The position numbers and the translations under genes were made by a program. Shown here one piece after another: positions 57,101 to 64,000 of a DNA stretch of 64,000 nt (within the stretch, counting starts at the first letter, position 1; every line of letters starts with the position of its first letter). The notes beneath the pieces were generated by a model. The model did no database searches. It was not told the DNA's origin and was given only the letters and a program-made list of their open reading frames with translations. This DNA is from Pseudomonas urmiensis (lineage in GTDB: Bacteria; Pseudomonadota; Gammaproteobacteria; Pseudomonadales; Pseudomonadaceae): NCBI RefSeq assembly GCF_014268815.2, contig NZ_JABWRE020000001.1:3725001-3789000 (forward strand). The letters run 5' to 3'.

Positions 57101-57605
57101 TGCCTCCGAGCAGTCGCAGCCCCACCCCGGCGGGGGTGGTTGCCGTAACCTGCGAACGCTGGATGATCAGCTGACTACGGGCGGACGCCTGTGCGCCGGC
57201 AAAACCGCCACTAATCTGACTGTCGGTTATACGGGCAGTAGAGCCGATGTTCAACCGCCCCAACAAGACCCCGGTGAGATTGGTCGAGGTGATGGTGGCG
57301 TTGCCAATAGTCGCTTGACTGTCCACAAGTCTGATAGCGCTAACGGTCGGCGCCGTCGTCGTGCCGCTGAGAATGTTCAATGTAGATTGAGAGGATTGTA
57401 TTGCCCCTGTCTGCGCCCCATCGACGGTCAATACCGAAGCGGCACTCAAGTTGTAGGTATCCAGAGCAGTGGTCGCATCAATAGTCAGGCTCTGCCCAGT
57501 TAGATCCCGTGCATGCAGGGGGCTGGCAGCCAATGTCAGTAAACTGATAACACCAGCGAGGGACAAGGCAATTTGTTTTTCCGGGCGAGTTCGGCAGTTT
57601 CGCAT
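54156..57605 (-). CDS. Autotransporter with repetitive passenger domain
   Basis: The 1149-residue protein has an extended signal peptide (MRNCRTRPEKQIALSLAGVI, cleavage near HARDL, about residue 33), a passenger of roughly 800 residues predicted as beta-helix, and a C-terminal autotransporter barrel (about 880-1149) from SEGRDAGLWMRAYGNKYNVS to the final GVRYDF. It is a type Va secretion adhesin or surface protein of the pertactin/AidA kind. Residues 321-680 are nine 40-residue units such as GNIDSAGSATVDLTRTALTG followed by NATVFNGGTLGMSLNGGSMA. No RGD, protease or lipase motif is seen. It lies downstream of the two beta-sandwich genes on the same strand. Confidence 0.9.
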   Translation of the reverse strand: MRNCRTRPEKQIALSLAGVISLLTLAASPLHARDLTGQSLTIDATTALDTYNLSAASVLTVDGAQTGAIQSSQSTLNILSGTTTAPTVSAIRLVDSQATIGNATITSTNLTGVLLGRLNIGSTARITDSQISGGFAGAQASARSQLIIQRSQVTATTPAGVGLRLLGGSADVSANSVITGQTAGIRLAQESPTVNVPALTLDNSHVVGVNGPAIAAGGGTEATLQVSNGSTLTGNNGVALNLERTSNLAAVVEDSRLVGGVTVAEQALGDLLFDNSQIDGHLQIAGTLDASLDQSTLNGNLNVSELGDASARFTDTAAMNGNIDSAGAAVVSFEQSNMTGNAVVTDTGTLNLSFSEGSMTGNIESAGNATATFNQSTLTGDAVAATGGTLNLTMTDGRMDGNIDSAGSATVDLARTALMGNATVANGGTLGMTVNGGSMTGDIESAGTASATFNQATLSGNALAATGGTLNMTMTDGRMDGNIDSAGSATVDLTRTALTGNATVFNGGTLGMSLNGGSMAGDIESAGTATATFNQATLTGDAVAATGGTLNLNMTDGRMNGNIESAGTVTANLSQSALTGNAIVTDAGTLDLTLNGGSMAGDIQSAGAATSTFNQATLTGNAVVADAGKLDLSFNGGAMQGNIDSAGSTTATFNQAALTGNGTVTNTGSLSLALDQGQMTGNVTAASGAMADVSLFNNSTLLGTLNNVRNANVASGSNWTLNGNSSVGDLALNGGQVTFGDTPSFHELTVNNLSGNGTFVMGSDFVSGETDQLIVTGSSSGNHGLLVASSGNEATVESMRLVQTQDGAAQFHLLNDRDRVDVGAYSYEMTKDENNDWVLNRETRTISPMTRSVMALFNTPITVAYGELSSLRSRMGELRYSEGRDAGLWMRAYGNKYNVSGASSGAGYQQNQHGLSLGADMQVAETDWLVGVLGGTSRSDLNLDYGTSGRVDSYYLGGYATWLDRETGYYVDTVVKYNRYQNNAKVGLSDSTRTKGDYDTHGLSGSVEAGKHIKLNDGYFIEPFAQVATAVVAGKDYSFDNGLRAEGDTARSLLGKVGTTVGKTIPLDGGGMLQPYVKAAFAHEFVKRNEVQVNNNVFNNDLSGSRAELGAGVSLALSKQFRVHADVEYSNGKHIEQPYGVNLGVRYDF
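55566..56645 (-). repeat. Nine 120-bp coding repeats in the autotransporter passenger
   Basis: Nine units of exactly 40 codons each begin with G(N/D)I(E/D/Q)SAG. Units 2, 4 and 6 are alike (FNQ(S/A)TL and TGGTLN) and alternate with units 3 and 5 (DL(A/T)RTAL and NGGTLGM), so a 240-bp superunit has also been duplicated. Flanking units are more diverged. Confidence 0.93.
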
Positions 57606-57773
57606 CTTCGAGCTCCAATTTCGGGCATGAGATGTACAGAAGGCGCGACTGTCGCGCGCTCCAATGAATAAGCGCCGGCAATTTATTCTTTTGGATGGCC
57701 CTTTTCTGTAGGAAAACTCAACAACCGTATGAGTTCTTTCCTACAAGAATTGTCTCTAATCACGAAAACTAGC

Positions 57774-57802
57774 GCCGCGGTGGCCATCACAACCACCGCG
57801 GC
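57774..57802 (-). terminator. Hairpin after the 783-aa gene
   Basis: GCCGCGGTGG and CCACCGCGGC form a perfect 10-bp stem with a 9-base loop, 12 bases after the stop; TTTT follows nine bases later on the minus strand. The 208-bp gap 57606-57813 otherwise holds the presumed autotransporter promoter (AT-rich around 57690-57770). Confidence 0.7.
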
Positions 57803-57813
57803 AGTTTCAACAC

Positions 57814-60165
57814 TTAGAGGGCAGGCCCACAGACTGTATTGGTCTGCAGTCTGCTGTACCGAACAAGGCAGTCAGCGGTACTACCGAAGCCTCCGTCAGC
57901 TTTAGTCACGGTGAAACTGCTGACGAAACTACCGCTGGCAAGTGCCGGCGTTGGTCCACTGCCGACGTTGTAGAACATGATCTGGCTATACGGCACGCTG
58001 TGAAGCAGGCGGCGATCATTCACGTCAGCTTGAGTGACATCATGATCGAAGGTGTAGTGTTGATTGACCAAGGCAGTACCCAGAGCATTACTGGAGTAGG
58101 TCAGGGTAATCGTAACGATGTCACCGACAACTAAAGTGGGCTCGATAATTTCAAGATTGATACCAAGCCACGGCTGCGCCCCGCAGTTAATGATACCGGT
58201 TTGGGTAACGGGCGAACCTGGCCGACGGTTCTGCTGCTGTATGACCTGCCCGTTAGCTACGCGAGTGTCGGCAACAGCGGTATATCTAATGAACGACGTT
58301 AGCGCCAAGGTAACGAATTGAACCCTGACATCGGTAGTCGGCGAACGCTGGAAGTTATTCGCGTTGGCCGCTGTGTCATCTGCATACACTTCATAGTAGA
58401 TAGGCTTGCGCCCATTGCCGCGCGCCGTGATCACAGCTTCCGGCAACGCCACGGTAACCGTGGTTCCTACAGTCTCGTTGCCCACCAGTTCAAGTTCAGC
58501 GACTTGATCAGCTGCCGTGCCACCATCGTAGAAGAACCTGACCACATGACCGGCAGCCAGTCCTTCATAGTAGGTAAACGTGATGACGCCATCCTGGCCT
58601 GTATCACGACTATCGATCAAGTTGTCGGTCTGTGAAGCAGGACCCCGTACAACAACTGGCGTAAGCGCTGTATTCACAGGGCCTTGGTCAATCGGTACTG
58701 GACCCACCGTGCGCAGATCCAAAGGCACGATGGCGCGAGGCGAGATACCGAGATCGGCGGTCCCTCGGCGCAAGGTATATTCCACATTCAGATCATAGAA
58801 GGACTGACCGCCTAATCTAGGCACTGCCAGATCATCCCAACTGGCGATGACGGTGCGAGGGTTACTACCGTATGTGAACGTCGGCAGTGTCACGACATTA
58901 CCGGTATCTCCTGGGGGGTTGGCAGCAATGGGACGGATCAGGCGCATTTCGATCAGGTCGCCGGGCTGTGCATTGGTAATATCCGGCACCCGAATAGGCA
59001 GCCCCGTGCGGGCAATCACGCGATCCACGCGCGCAGCGGTAATGACTGGCGCAGGCAATACCCCAGGTACAGCATCCAGCCGCAGGGTGACCTGCAGAGA
59101 CTGGGAACGACCCGATCCCCAACCAGCACGATCGATCAGCTCATATTCCAATTCCTTGGGCCCCTCTCCCAGCGCAAGAAGCGCAATGGAGGGAATGGCC
59201 ACAGTAGCGTTAGGAGCAGGAGCGGGAAGGGGCAGGGGTTGAGCCTGGTCATCAATTGGCCACATCACGGCCTCATGCACGATAACCCCACCGGCCCTGA
59301 CCACAATTCGATCACCTGGCCAGGCGCCAGTGGCCAGTGGTACAGGAAACTCAATGAGCTGATTGCTCTCGAGTAGCGCTCTGGTTAGCACGACCGGTGC
59401 GGTGATGCCGGCAGGGGTTGTCGGGATACCTAGCGGACCCGGTGTTGAGCGAAAGGACGGCGGAGTCGCATCTACGAACAACGGCTGTAGGGGCGACATC
59501 GCATCGTTTAAGACAATTTCGTTAGTGACAATGTAAAAAATGTTGTTGAGCCGATCCGGGTCAAGCCAGCGGATGAAATCTGGAGTAAGCGTGAACGTGT
59601 ACTCGGTAGGACTGGTAGCCGTGGTGAGTTCAAATGGCGTACTGAATAAAAAATCTCCGTAGCGAATATTGTTGGCCGGATTATTTCGGTCCTGCCGCCC
59701 GAAGTAAATAACGTCATTAGTGCCGGCATAATCCGGAGCTTCCGTGTCCGATACCGTGGATGCCCAACGCGGCACGGTAATGGTGATTAAGCTATTTCCG
59801 CTACTATCGGCATCTTCCCACGCCGCGGCGGGAACGGTATTTTGACGTGCATCATCAACATCTGGCAAGATATTGCTGAGGGTAAAAGCCGCGGCCGCAA
59901 GAATAGAAATGTCCGCTGGCGCATCCGTACCGGCTGCGAGCCGGGTCCGCGCTTTAGGTTTTGTACTCGACGTCAATAGCTTGTCATTGGCTTCTTTTCG
60001 ACGCGCTGACATTTCTTCAGCTTCTAGTCGCTGCTCGGCCAGAGTACGCTCATTCACACTGAGCGACAGGTCCTTCTGCACCTGTCCGATCGGCGCAACA
60101 AAATCGCCTGATTCAATGATCACCAGTGTGCCATTATCGCTGGAGTCTTTCTCTTGAATAGTCAT
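57814..60165 (-). CDS. Tandem beta-sandwich (Ig-like) protein of unknown function
   Basis: The 783-residue product has no signal peptide and no membrane segment. After a charged N-terminus with a helical, possibly coiled stretch (about 30-75, ERTLAEQRLEAEEMSARRKE), the rest is rich in Val, Thr, Pro and Asp, with modules that run VLPAPVI...GLPIRVPDITNAQPGDLIEM and end in VPLDLRTVGPVPIDQGPV followed by NTALTPVVVRG. A late NCGAQPWLGI segment and a C-terminal VCGPAL are shared in type with the 645-aa neighbour. Similar modules occur in large Pseudomonas Ig-like proteins. The ATG at 60165 is preferred over one 24 codons upstream; both lack a strong ribosome-binding site. Function unknown. Confidence 0.8.
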   Translation of the reverse strand: MTIQEKDSSDNGTLVIIESGDFVAPIGQVQKDLSLSVNERTLAEQRLEAEEMSARRKEANDKLLTSSTKPKARTRLAAGTDAPADISILAAAAFTLSNILPDVDDARQNTVPAAAWEDADSSGNSLITITVPRWASTVSDTEAPDYAGTNDVIYFGRQDRNNPANNIRYGDFLFSTPFELTTATSPTEYTFTLTPDFIRWLDPDRLNNIFYIVTNEIVLNDAMSPLQPLFVDATPPSFRSTPGPLGIPTTPAGITAPVVLTRALLESNQLIEFPVPLATGAWPGDRIVVRAGGVIVHEAVMWPIDDQAQPLPLPAPAPNATVAIPSIALLALGEGPKELEYELIDRAGWGSGRSQSLQVTLRLDAVPGVLPAPVITAARVDRVIARTGLPIRVPDITNAQPGDLIEMRLIRPIAANPPGDTGNVVTLPTFTYGSNPRTVIASWDDLAVPRLGGQSFYDLNVEYTLRRGTADLGISPRAIVPLDLRTVGPVPIDQGPVNTALTPVVVRGPASQTDNLIDSRDTGQDGVITFTYYEGLAAGHVVRFFYDGGTAADQVAELELVGNETVGTTVTVALPEAVITARGNGRKPIYYEVYADDTAANANNFQRSPTTDVRVQFVTLALTSFIRYTAVADTRVANGQVIQQQNRRPGSPVTQTGIINCGAQPWLGINLEIIEPTLVVGDIVTITLTYSSNALGTALVNQHYTFDHDVTQADVNDRRLLHSVPYSQIMFYNVGSGPTPALASGSFVSSFTVTKADGGFGSTADCLVRYSRLQTNTVCGPAL

Positions 60166-60379
60166 TGTCTCTATCCCTAATCTACTAGCCGGAGTGTAAT
60201 TATCCCTACCACTGAACGCTCTACTACAACTACTCATCTTCTTTGAACACTGTAATTATCTTTCTGACATGGCCATCCGCCCTCCTCTGCTGGTCTGAGC
60301 AGATATCGATAGGTGCTACTGCATGTCATGAAACGTCTGTAACTTAGGTCGACACTAAATTGCTAACTGCCAAGCAGTG

Positions 60380-62317
60380 TTAAACCCTCACATCACCCGT
60401 TGGGGTACAGACCACAAAGCTTGCTCGCTGGAGATCGATGGGCACCCAGGACAGTGGCGCTTCAACGGTTCGGCCATCTGGCTTGGTCAACCGATAGCCG
60501 ATCCTCGCGTAGCCCGTGTAAACCCTCCCGGCTGCGGCGAACACATCAAAGATCAGCCTATTGAACTCGTTCATCTGCAAGGTCTGCGCACCCGCCTGGG
60601 TGACCACTATTGGCGCAAGATATTCCGGGGCTGGCATAAGCGGCTGGGAAGCCACCCCATCACTCTGCGTGCGGAACAACTGCCAACGCAGCTCCAGACG
60701 GTCTCTCACCTGAATGTCCGCGTGCTGCGCAACGGTCATCGTTATGCCTAGCCAGGGTTGCGTGGCACAGTTGAGAATGGGTTGGAAAGGCGTCAGTCGT
60801 GGTCTGGTCACCGTCAATCGAGTCAGTTGTGCCGTGTCAACTCTGACCGACGTCGGGTTGGCTCGTTGTCGGTTGCCGCCTATCGCCGTTCGGTAGAACA
60901 CCTGCACGGCAGGGCCATCACCGCCTTGCCTGATCACCTCGTAAGGCACCGGGGAAAAGGTAACCCTCTGTCGCGGCGGTTCATTACCGCTCACCAGGTA
61001 AGTAGCAACCACCTGTGGCAAGTTCCCCCAATGCAGCTCAAGCACCTCACCGGCGCGGGGGCTTGGGTAAAGCTCAACATCGACCATGACGGCCAGAGCG
61101 ACATCCGCAAGCCCGAGGACGTTATCCGCCGTGCGCCCCCTCACCACCACGGGAGCAAGCTGTGTGTTGACCTCTCCGGGCCCCTGCGGATCAGGCCCTG
61201 CCACGCGCAAATCGACGTTCACCTGGATGACAGGTGAAGGCGACCTTCCCGCATTTTGCACCAGCTCATAGCGCACTGACCGCAGCACTGGGCCAACGAA
61301 ACCATCGGCGGTGATCGTCGCCCAGGGCACGATCACAGTGGCAGGCCACTGCGGGGTAGCAGGTACTGGCCATAGCGCAAGCGGGCGATCATTCCAATAG
61401 ACCTGAATGCTATCGCCGGCGAGCGCCTGGGTGATTTGCGGGACTTCAACAGTTACCAACCCACGCGCCTCCTGCAGATCGATCAAACCATCGCTAGCTA
61501 ACGGTACGACTGGAGCAGGCAGCACTGGGCCGACAGTCAAACGTATCTCGACGTCCCGCGAGGTCGATTCACGACCGACGTTGCCCGAACGGTCAAGCAA
61601 CTTGCTGACCACTCGGAACTGCCCATCACGTAATAACCCGGCCGGGACAGCGATAGGAAACGGCTGCAGATTGATGTTCTCAGGCGTGACTTCGACTTCC
61701 ACGGTAGGCGTTTCGGGTGTCGCCGCTTGCCCTTGAGGGATAACAAATAACAAGGCACGGTCGCCCAAGCGTATATCGACCCAGCGATCGAGGAAAAAGA
61801 TCGCTTGCTGAGCATTGTTGGCGAGATAGGTAGGGTCAACCAGTCTCACGTTATCGTTACGCAAGGGTGCAGGATTGCCGAAGTTGGGTGCTGTTCGATC
61901 AATACGAATCTGTATGGAAGAAGACGTGCTCGGATTGCCGATGACCTCCACTTCGGCCGAGTAGCCAACCGACCACACGCCTTCACGGTTGAGCAAGTGT
62001 GCGGGCATCTGCAACTGCACCGGAAAGAAATCTACCGCGCGGGGCTCCATTTTTACTGGAAACTCTGCGACTGCCGCGCCTTCCCACAAGCAACGAAAGA
62101 TCATCTGCGGATCGGTGTAACCCTCACTCACCAACTGTGCATAGCTAGCTTCGTAATCTGCCCAACCGAGCACTTGCATCTCCAACGCAGCGCCCTGCGC
62201 GGTGAGCGGTACGGTGAAGGCACCGTTTTCATCGGCAAGCAATGCAAGCACTGCGGGCAGGTTCGGTTCAGGAAGATCCGTGGTGCCGGCCCTGGTACTT
62301 GGTAGCGGCTGCGTCAT
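60380..62317 (-). CDS. Tandem beta-sandwich (Ig-like) protein, paralogue of the 783-aa protein
   Basis: The 645-residue product is acidic and beta-rich with no signal peptide or membrane helix. Modules have the same plan as the neighbour: VLPAPVV, VTVEVPQITQALAGDSIQVY, a VPWATI strand, then VNVDLRVAGPDPQGPGEV and NTQLAPVVVRGRTADNVLGL. The late motif ILNCATQPWLGITM matches IINCGAQPWLGINL of the 783-aa protein, so the two are clear paralogues. The ATG at 62317 follows AGAGGGG. It is the first gene of a same-strand series with the 783-aa gene (214-bp gap without visible terminator) and the autotransporter. Function unknown. Confidence 0.8.
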   Translation of the reverse strand: MTQPLPSTRAGTTDLPEPNLPAVLALLADENGAFTVPLTAQGAALEMQVLGWADYEASYAQLVSEGYTDPQMIFRCLWEGAAVAEFPVKMEPRAVDFFPVQLQMPAHLLNREGVWSVGYSAEVEVIGNPSTSSSIQIRIDRTAPNFGNPAPLRNDNVRLVDPTYLANNAQQAIFFLDRWVDIRLGDRALLFVIPQGQAATPETPTVEVEVTPENINLQPFPIAVPAGLLRDGQFRVVSKLLDRSGNVGRESTSRDVEIRLTVGPVLPAPVVPLASDGLIDLQEARGLVTVEVPQITQALAGDSIQVYWNDRPLALWPVPATPQWPATVIVPWATITADGFVGPVLRSVRYELVQNAGRSPSPVIQVNVDLRVAGPDPQGPGEVNTQLAPVVVRGRTADNVLGLADVALAVMVDVELYPSPRAGEVLELHWGNLPQVVATYLVSGNEPPRQRVTFSPVPYEVIRQGGDGPAVQVFYRTAIGGNRQRANPTSVRVDTAQLTRLTVTRPRLTPFQPILNCATQPWLGITMTVAQHADIQVRDRLELRWQLFRTQSDGVASQPLMPAPEYLAPIVVTQAGAQTLQMNEFNRLIFDVFAAAGRVYTGYARIGYRLTKPDGRTVEAPLSWVPIDLQRASFVVCTPTGDVRV

Positions 62318-62428
62318 GAAACACCCCTCTGGTGCAGGCCTGCAAAGTTCGGCTTGCGGATTTGCTGGGTGAAATCTAGCGCGCAACGCAGCCAGGGCGA
62401 AACTGACAAAAATGCTAGGTAGTTACCT

Positions 62429-63121
62429 TCAAAGCGGCCGCAGCGCCCAATCGATCGGGCTCATGCCATGCTGCTGCAAAAAGCCATTAGCCCGACTGAA
62501 ATGGCCACAGCCAAAGAACCCACGATAGGCCGACAGCGGCGATGGATGCACCGACTTGAGCACCAGGTGCTTGGTGCCGTCGATCAGCTTTTGCTTGCTC
62601 TGGGCATGGGCGCCCCACAGCAGAAACACCACGTTGGGGCACTGCTCGCTGACCAACTGAATGATTCGATCAGTAAACAACTCCCAACCTTTTTTCGCAT
62701 GCGAAGCGGCATTGGCGCGCTCTACGGTCATGGTGGTGTTGAGCAACAACACGCCCTGATCGGCCCAGCTCTGCAGATAGCCATGATTAGGAATGGGCAG
62801 GTTCAAATCACGCTGCAGTTCTTTGTAGATGTTGACCAGCGAAGGCGGCGTAGCAATGCCCGGCTGCACCGAGAAACACAAACCGTGGGCCTGCCCCGGG
62901 CCGTGGTACGGGTCCTGGCCGAGAATGACCACTTTGACCTGGTTCAGCGGCGTCGAATTCAGCGCATTGAAAATCAGCGGACCCGGCGGATAGATCTCCT
63001 TGCCAGCGGCGTACTCCTGACGGAGGAATTCGCGCAGCTGGTGCATGTAGGGCTGGTCGAATTCAGCGCGTAGCGCCTCCTTCCAGCTGGGTTCGAGCTT
63101 GATGCGGTCGTCGTCGGTCAT
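62429..63121 (-). CDS. ung: Uracil-DNA glycosylase
   Basis: The 230-residue family 1 enzyme removes uracil from DNA. It has the water-activating motif [13 protein letters not shown] (Asp 70) and the DNA-binding loop [17 protein letters not shown]. The ATG at 63121 gives the family length; an in-frame codon six residues upstream is also possible. It marks the return to core genes after the accessory block. Confidence 0.96.
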   Translation of the reverse strand: MTDDDRIKLEPSWKEALRAEFDQPYMHQLREFLRQEYAAGKEIYPPGPLIFNALNSTPLNQVKVVILGQDPYHGPGQAHGLCFSVQPGIATPPSLVNIYKELQRDLNLPIPNHGYLQSWADQGVLLLNTTMTVERANAASHAKKGWELFTDRIIQLVSEQCPNVVFLLWGAHAQSKQKLIDGTKHLVLKSVHPSPLSAYRGFFGCGHFSRANGFLQQHGMSPIDWALRPL

Positions 63122-63249
63122 GGGGCTGTCCAAAAGCAAAGTGGCGCGACACTAGGAAAGCTGCCCTGGCTTGTCAATCGATCCGACCGACGACCAGCGC
63201 GATCTGCTCAGCAGGCCATACTTGGCGGATGACTTGTGCGAGGTAGTCC

Positions 63250-64000
63250 ATGTCCATTACAAGCGAGGTACTCACCGGCGTCGATGGCGCCCGGATCGGT
63301 ATCGCCACCCTGGATGCACCCAAGGCGCTCAACGCATTGGGCCTGCCGATGATCGAGGTGCTCGACGAGCAACTGCGCGTTTGGGCCAGTGACCCGGGAA
63401 TCGTCTGCGTGCTGCTGCGTGGCAGTGGCAGCAAGGCCTTTTGCGCTGGCGGCGACGTGCGCGCGCTGGTCGATGCATGCCGTGAGCATCCCGGTAGCGT
63501 CCCGCCGCTGGCGGCGACCTTCTTTGCCGCTGAATACCGCCTGGATTATCGCCTGCACACCTACCCTAAACCGCTATTGTGCTGGGGGCATGGGCATGTG
63601 CTCGGCGGTGGCATGGGCCTGCTGCAAGGCGCGGGGGTGCGTATCGTCACCCCCAGCAGCCGGTTGGCCATGCCGGAAATCAGTATTGGCTTGTACCCCG
63701 ATGTGGGCGCCAGCTGGTTCCTCAGCCGCCTGCCCGGCAAGCTGGGGTTGTTCCTGGGGCTGACCGGGGCGCCGATCAACGCGCGTGATGCGCTCGATCT
63801 GGGCCTGGCGGATCGTTTCTTTGGCGAGCACCAGCAGGACGCGTTGATCGAGGAGCTGCTGCAACTGAACTGGCAAGAGCAAACCAACCTGCAATTGAAC
63901 AGCCTGCTCAAGTGTGAACAGCACCGTGCCAGCGTCGAACTGCCGCAAGCACAGTGGTTACCACGCAGGGCGTTGATTGACGAGTTGCTCGATGTCGCCG
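63250..64000 (+). CDS. 3-hydroxyisobutyryl-CoA hydrolase-like, enoyl-CoA hydratase family (3' end outside window)
   Basis: The frame is open from the ATG at 63250 to the end of the window (250 codons). Signature segments are SKAFCAGGDVRALVDAC, GHGHVLGGGMGLLQGAG and MPEISIGLYPDVGASWFLSR; the last is characteristic of the HIBCH branch, which hydrolyses 3-hydroxyisobutyryl-CoA in valine breakdown, rather than of true enoyl-CoA hydratases. GCGAGG lies about ten bases before the start. About 110 residues are expected beyond the window. It is divergent from ung. Confidence 0.88.
   Translation, partial: MSITSEVLTGVDGARIGIATLDAPKALNALGLPMIEVLDEQLRVWASDPGIVCVLLRGSGSKAFCAGGDVRALVDACREHPGSVPPLAATFFAAEYRLDYRLHTYPKPLLCWGHGHVLGGGMGLLQGAGVRIVTPSSRLAMPEISIGLYPDVGASWFLSRLPGKLGLFLGLTGAPINARDALDLGLADRFFGEHQQDALIEELLQLNWQEQTNLQLNSLLKCEQHRASVELPQAQWLPRRALIDELLDVA

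Noticed and set aside
55257-57503. Series of 60-230-codon frames opposite the autotransporter repeats
   Set aside because: They are periodic only because the sense strand is repetitive.

Overview
The window reads as chromosomal DNA of a fluorescent pseudomonad, most likely of the Pseudomonas putida group. The grounds are high-GC coding sequence, many short REP palindromes built around a GCGGGCTTGCCCGCG-like core, the algU-mucA-mucB-mucD-lepA-lepB-rnc-era-recO-pdxJ series, and the oprB-gcd periplasmic glucose pair. I saw no tRNA, rRNA, CRISPR array, prophage or transposase gene. All statements rest on reading the sequence; no database search was run.

Left part (1-28.4 kb): the 3' end of a large toxin-like gene; metR convergent with a NUDIX hydrolase; a tandem REP repeat; an Lhr-type helicase; a Zur-type ribosomal protein L31; a GltB-like oxidoreductase; a ProY-like permease; a large class A PBP-like protein; a PadR regulator overlapping a siderophore-interacting reductase; a ZnuD-like receptor with a Zur-like box; a second tandem REP repeat; oprB-gcd; a Lon protease; a chagasin-like inhibitor; and cmoAB (tRNA cmo5U34).

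Middle part (28.4-53.3 kb): a metal-type two-component system; then, on the minus strand and transcribed towards lower coordinates, the envelope-stress and housekeeping series from algU to pdxJ, with two recognisable sigma-22 promoters before algU. mucC and the small gene expected between lepB and rnc are absent. nadB, ygfX-sdhE, ygfZ and an HDOD gene follow. A complete tricarboxylate uptake locus comes next: tctDE divergent from opdH-tctC-tctB-tctA and an AbrB-family membrane gene.

Right part (53.3-64 kb): an accessory block of lower apparent GC between the tct locus and ung. It holds, all on the minus strand, two paralogous proteins of tandem beta-sandwich type with no known function (645 and 783 aa), an autotransporter whose passenger contains nine exact-length 120-bp repeats, and a decayed third paralogue directly behind the autotransporter terminator. 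This block is the best candidate for undescribed biology. The window closes with ung and a 3-hydroxyisobutyryl-CoA hydrolase-like gene running off the end.
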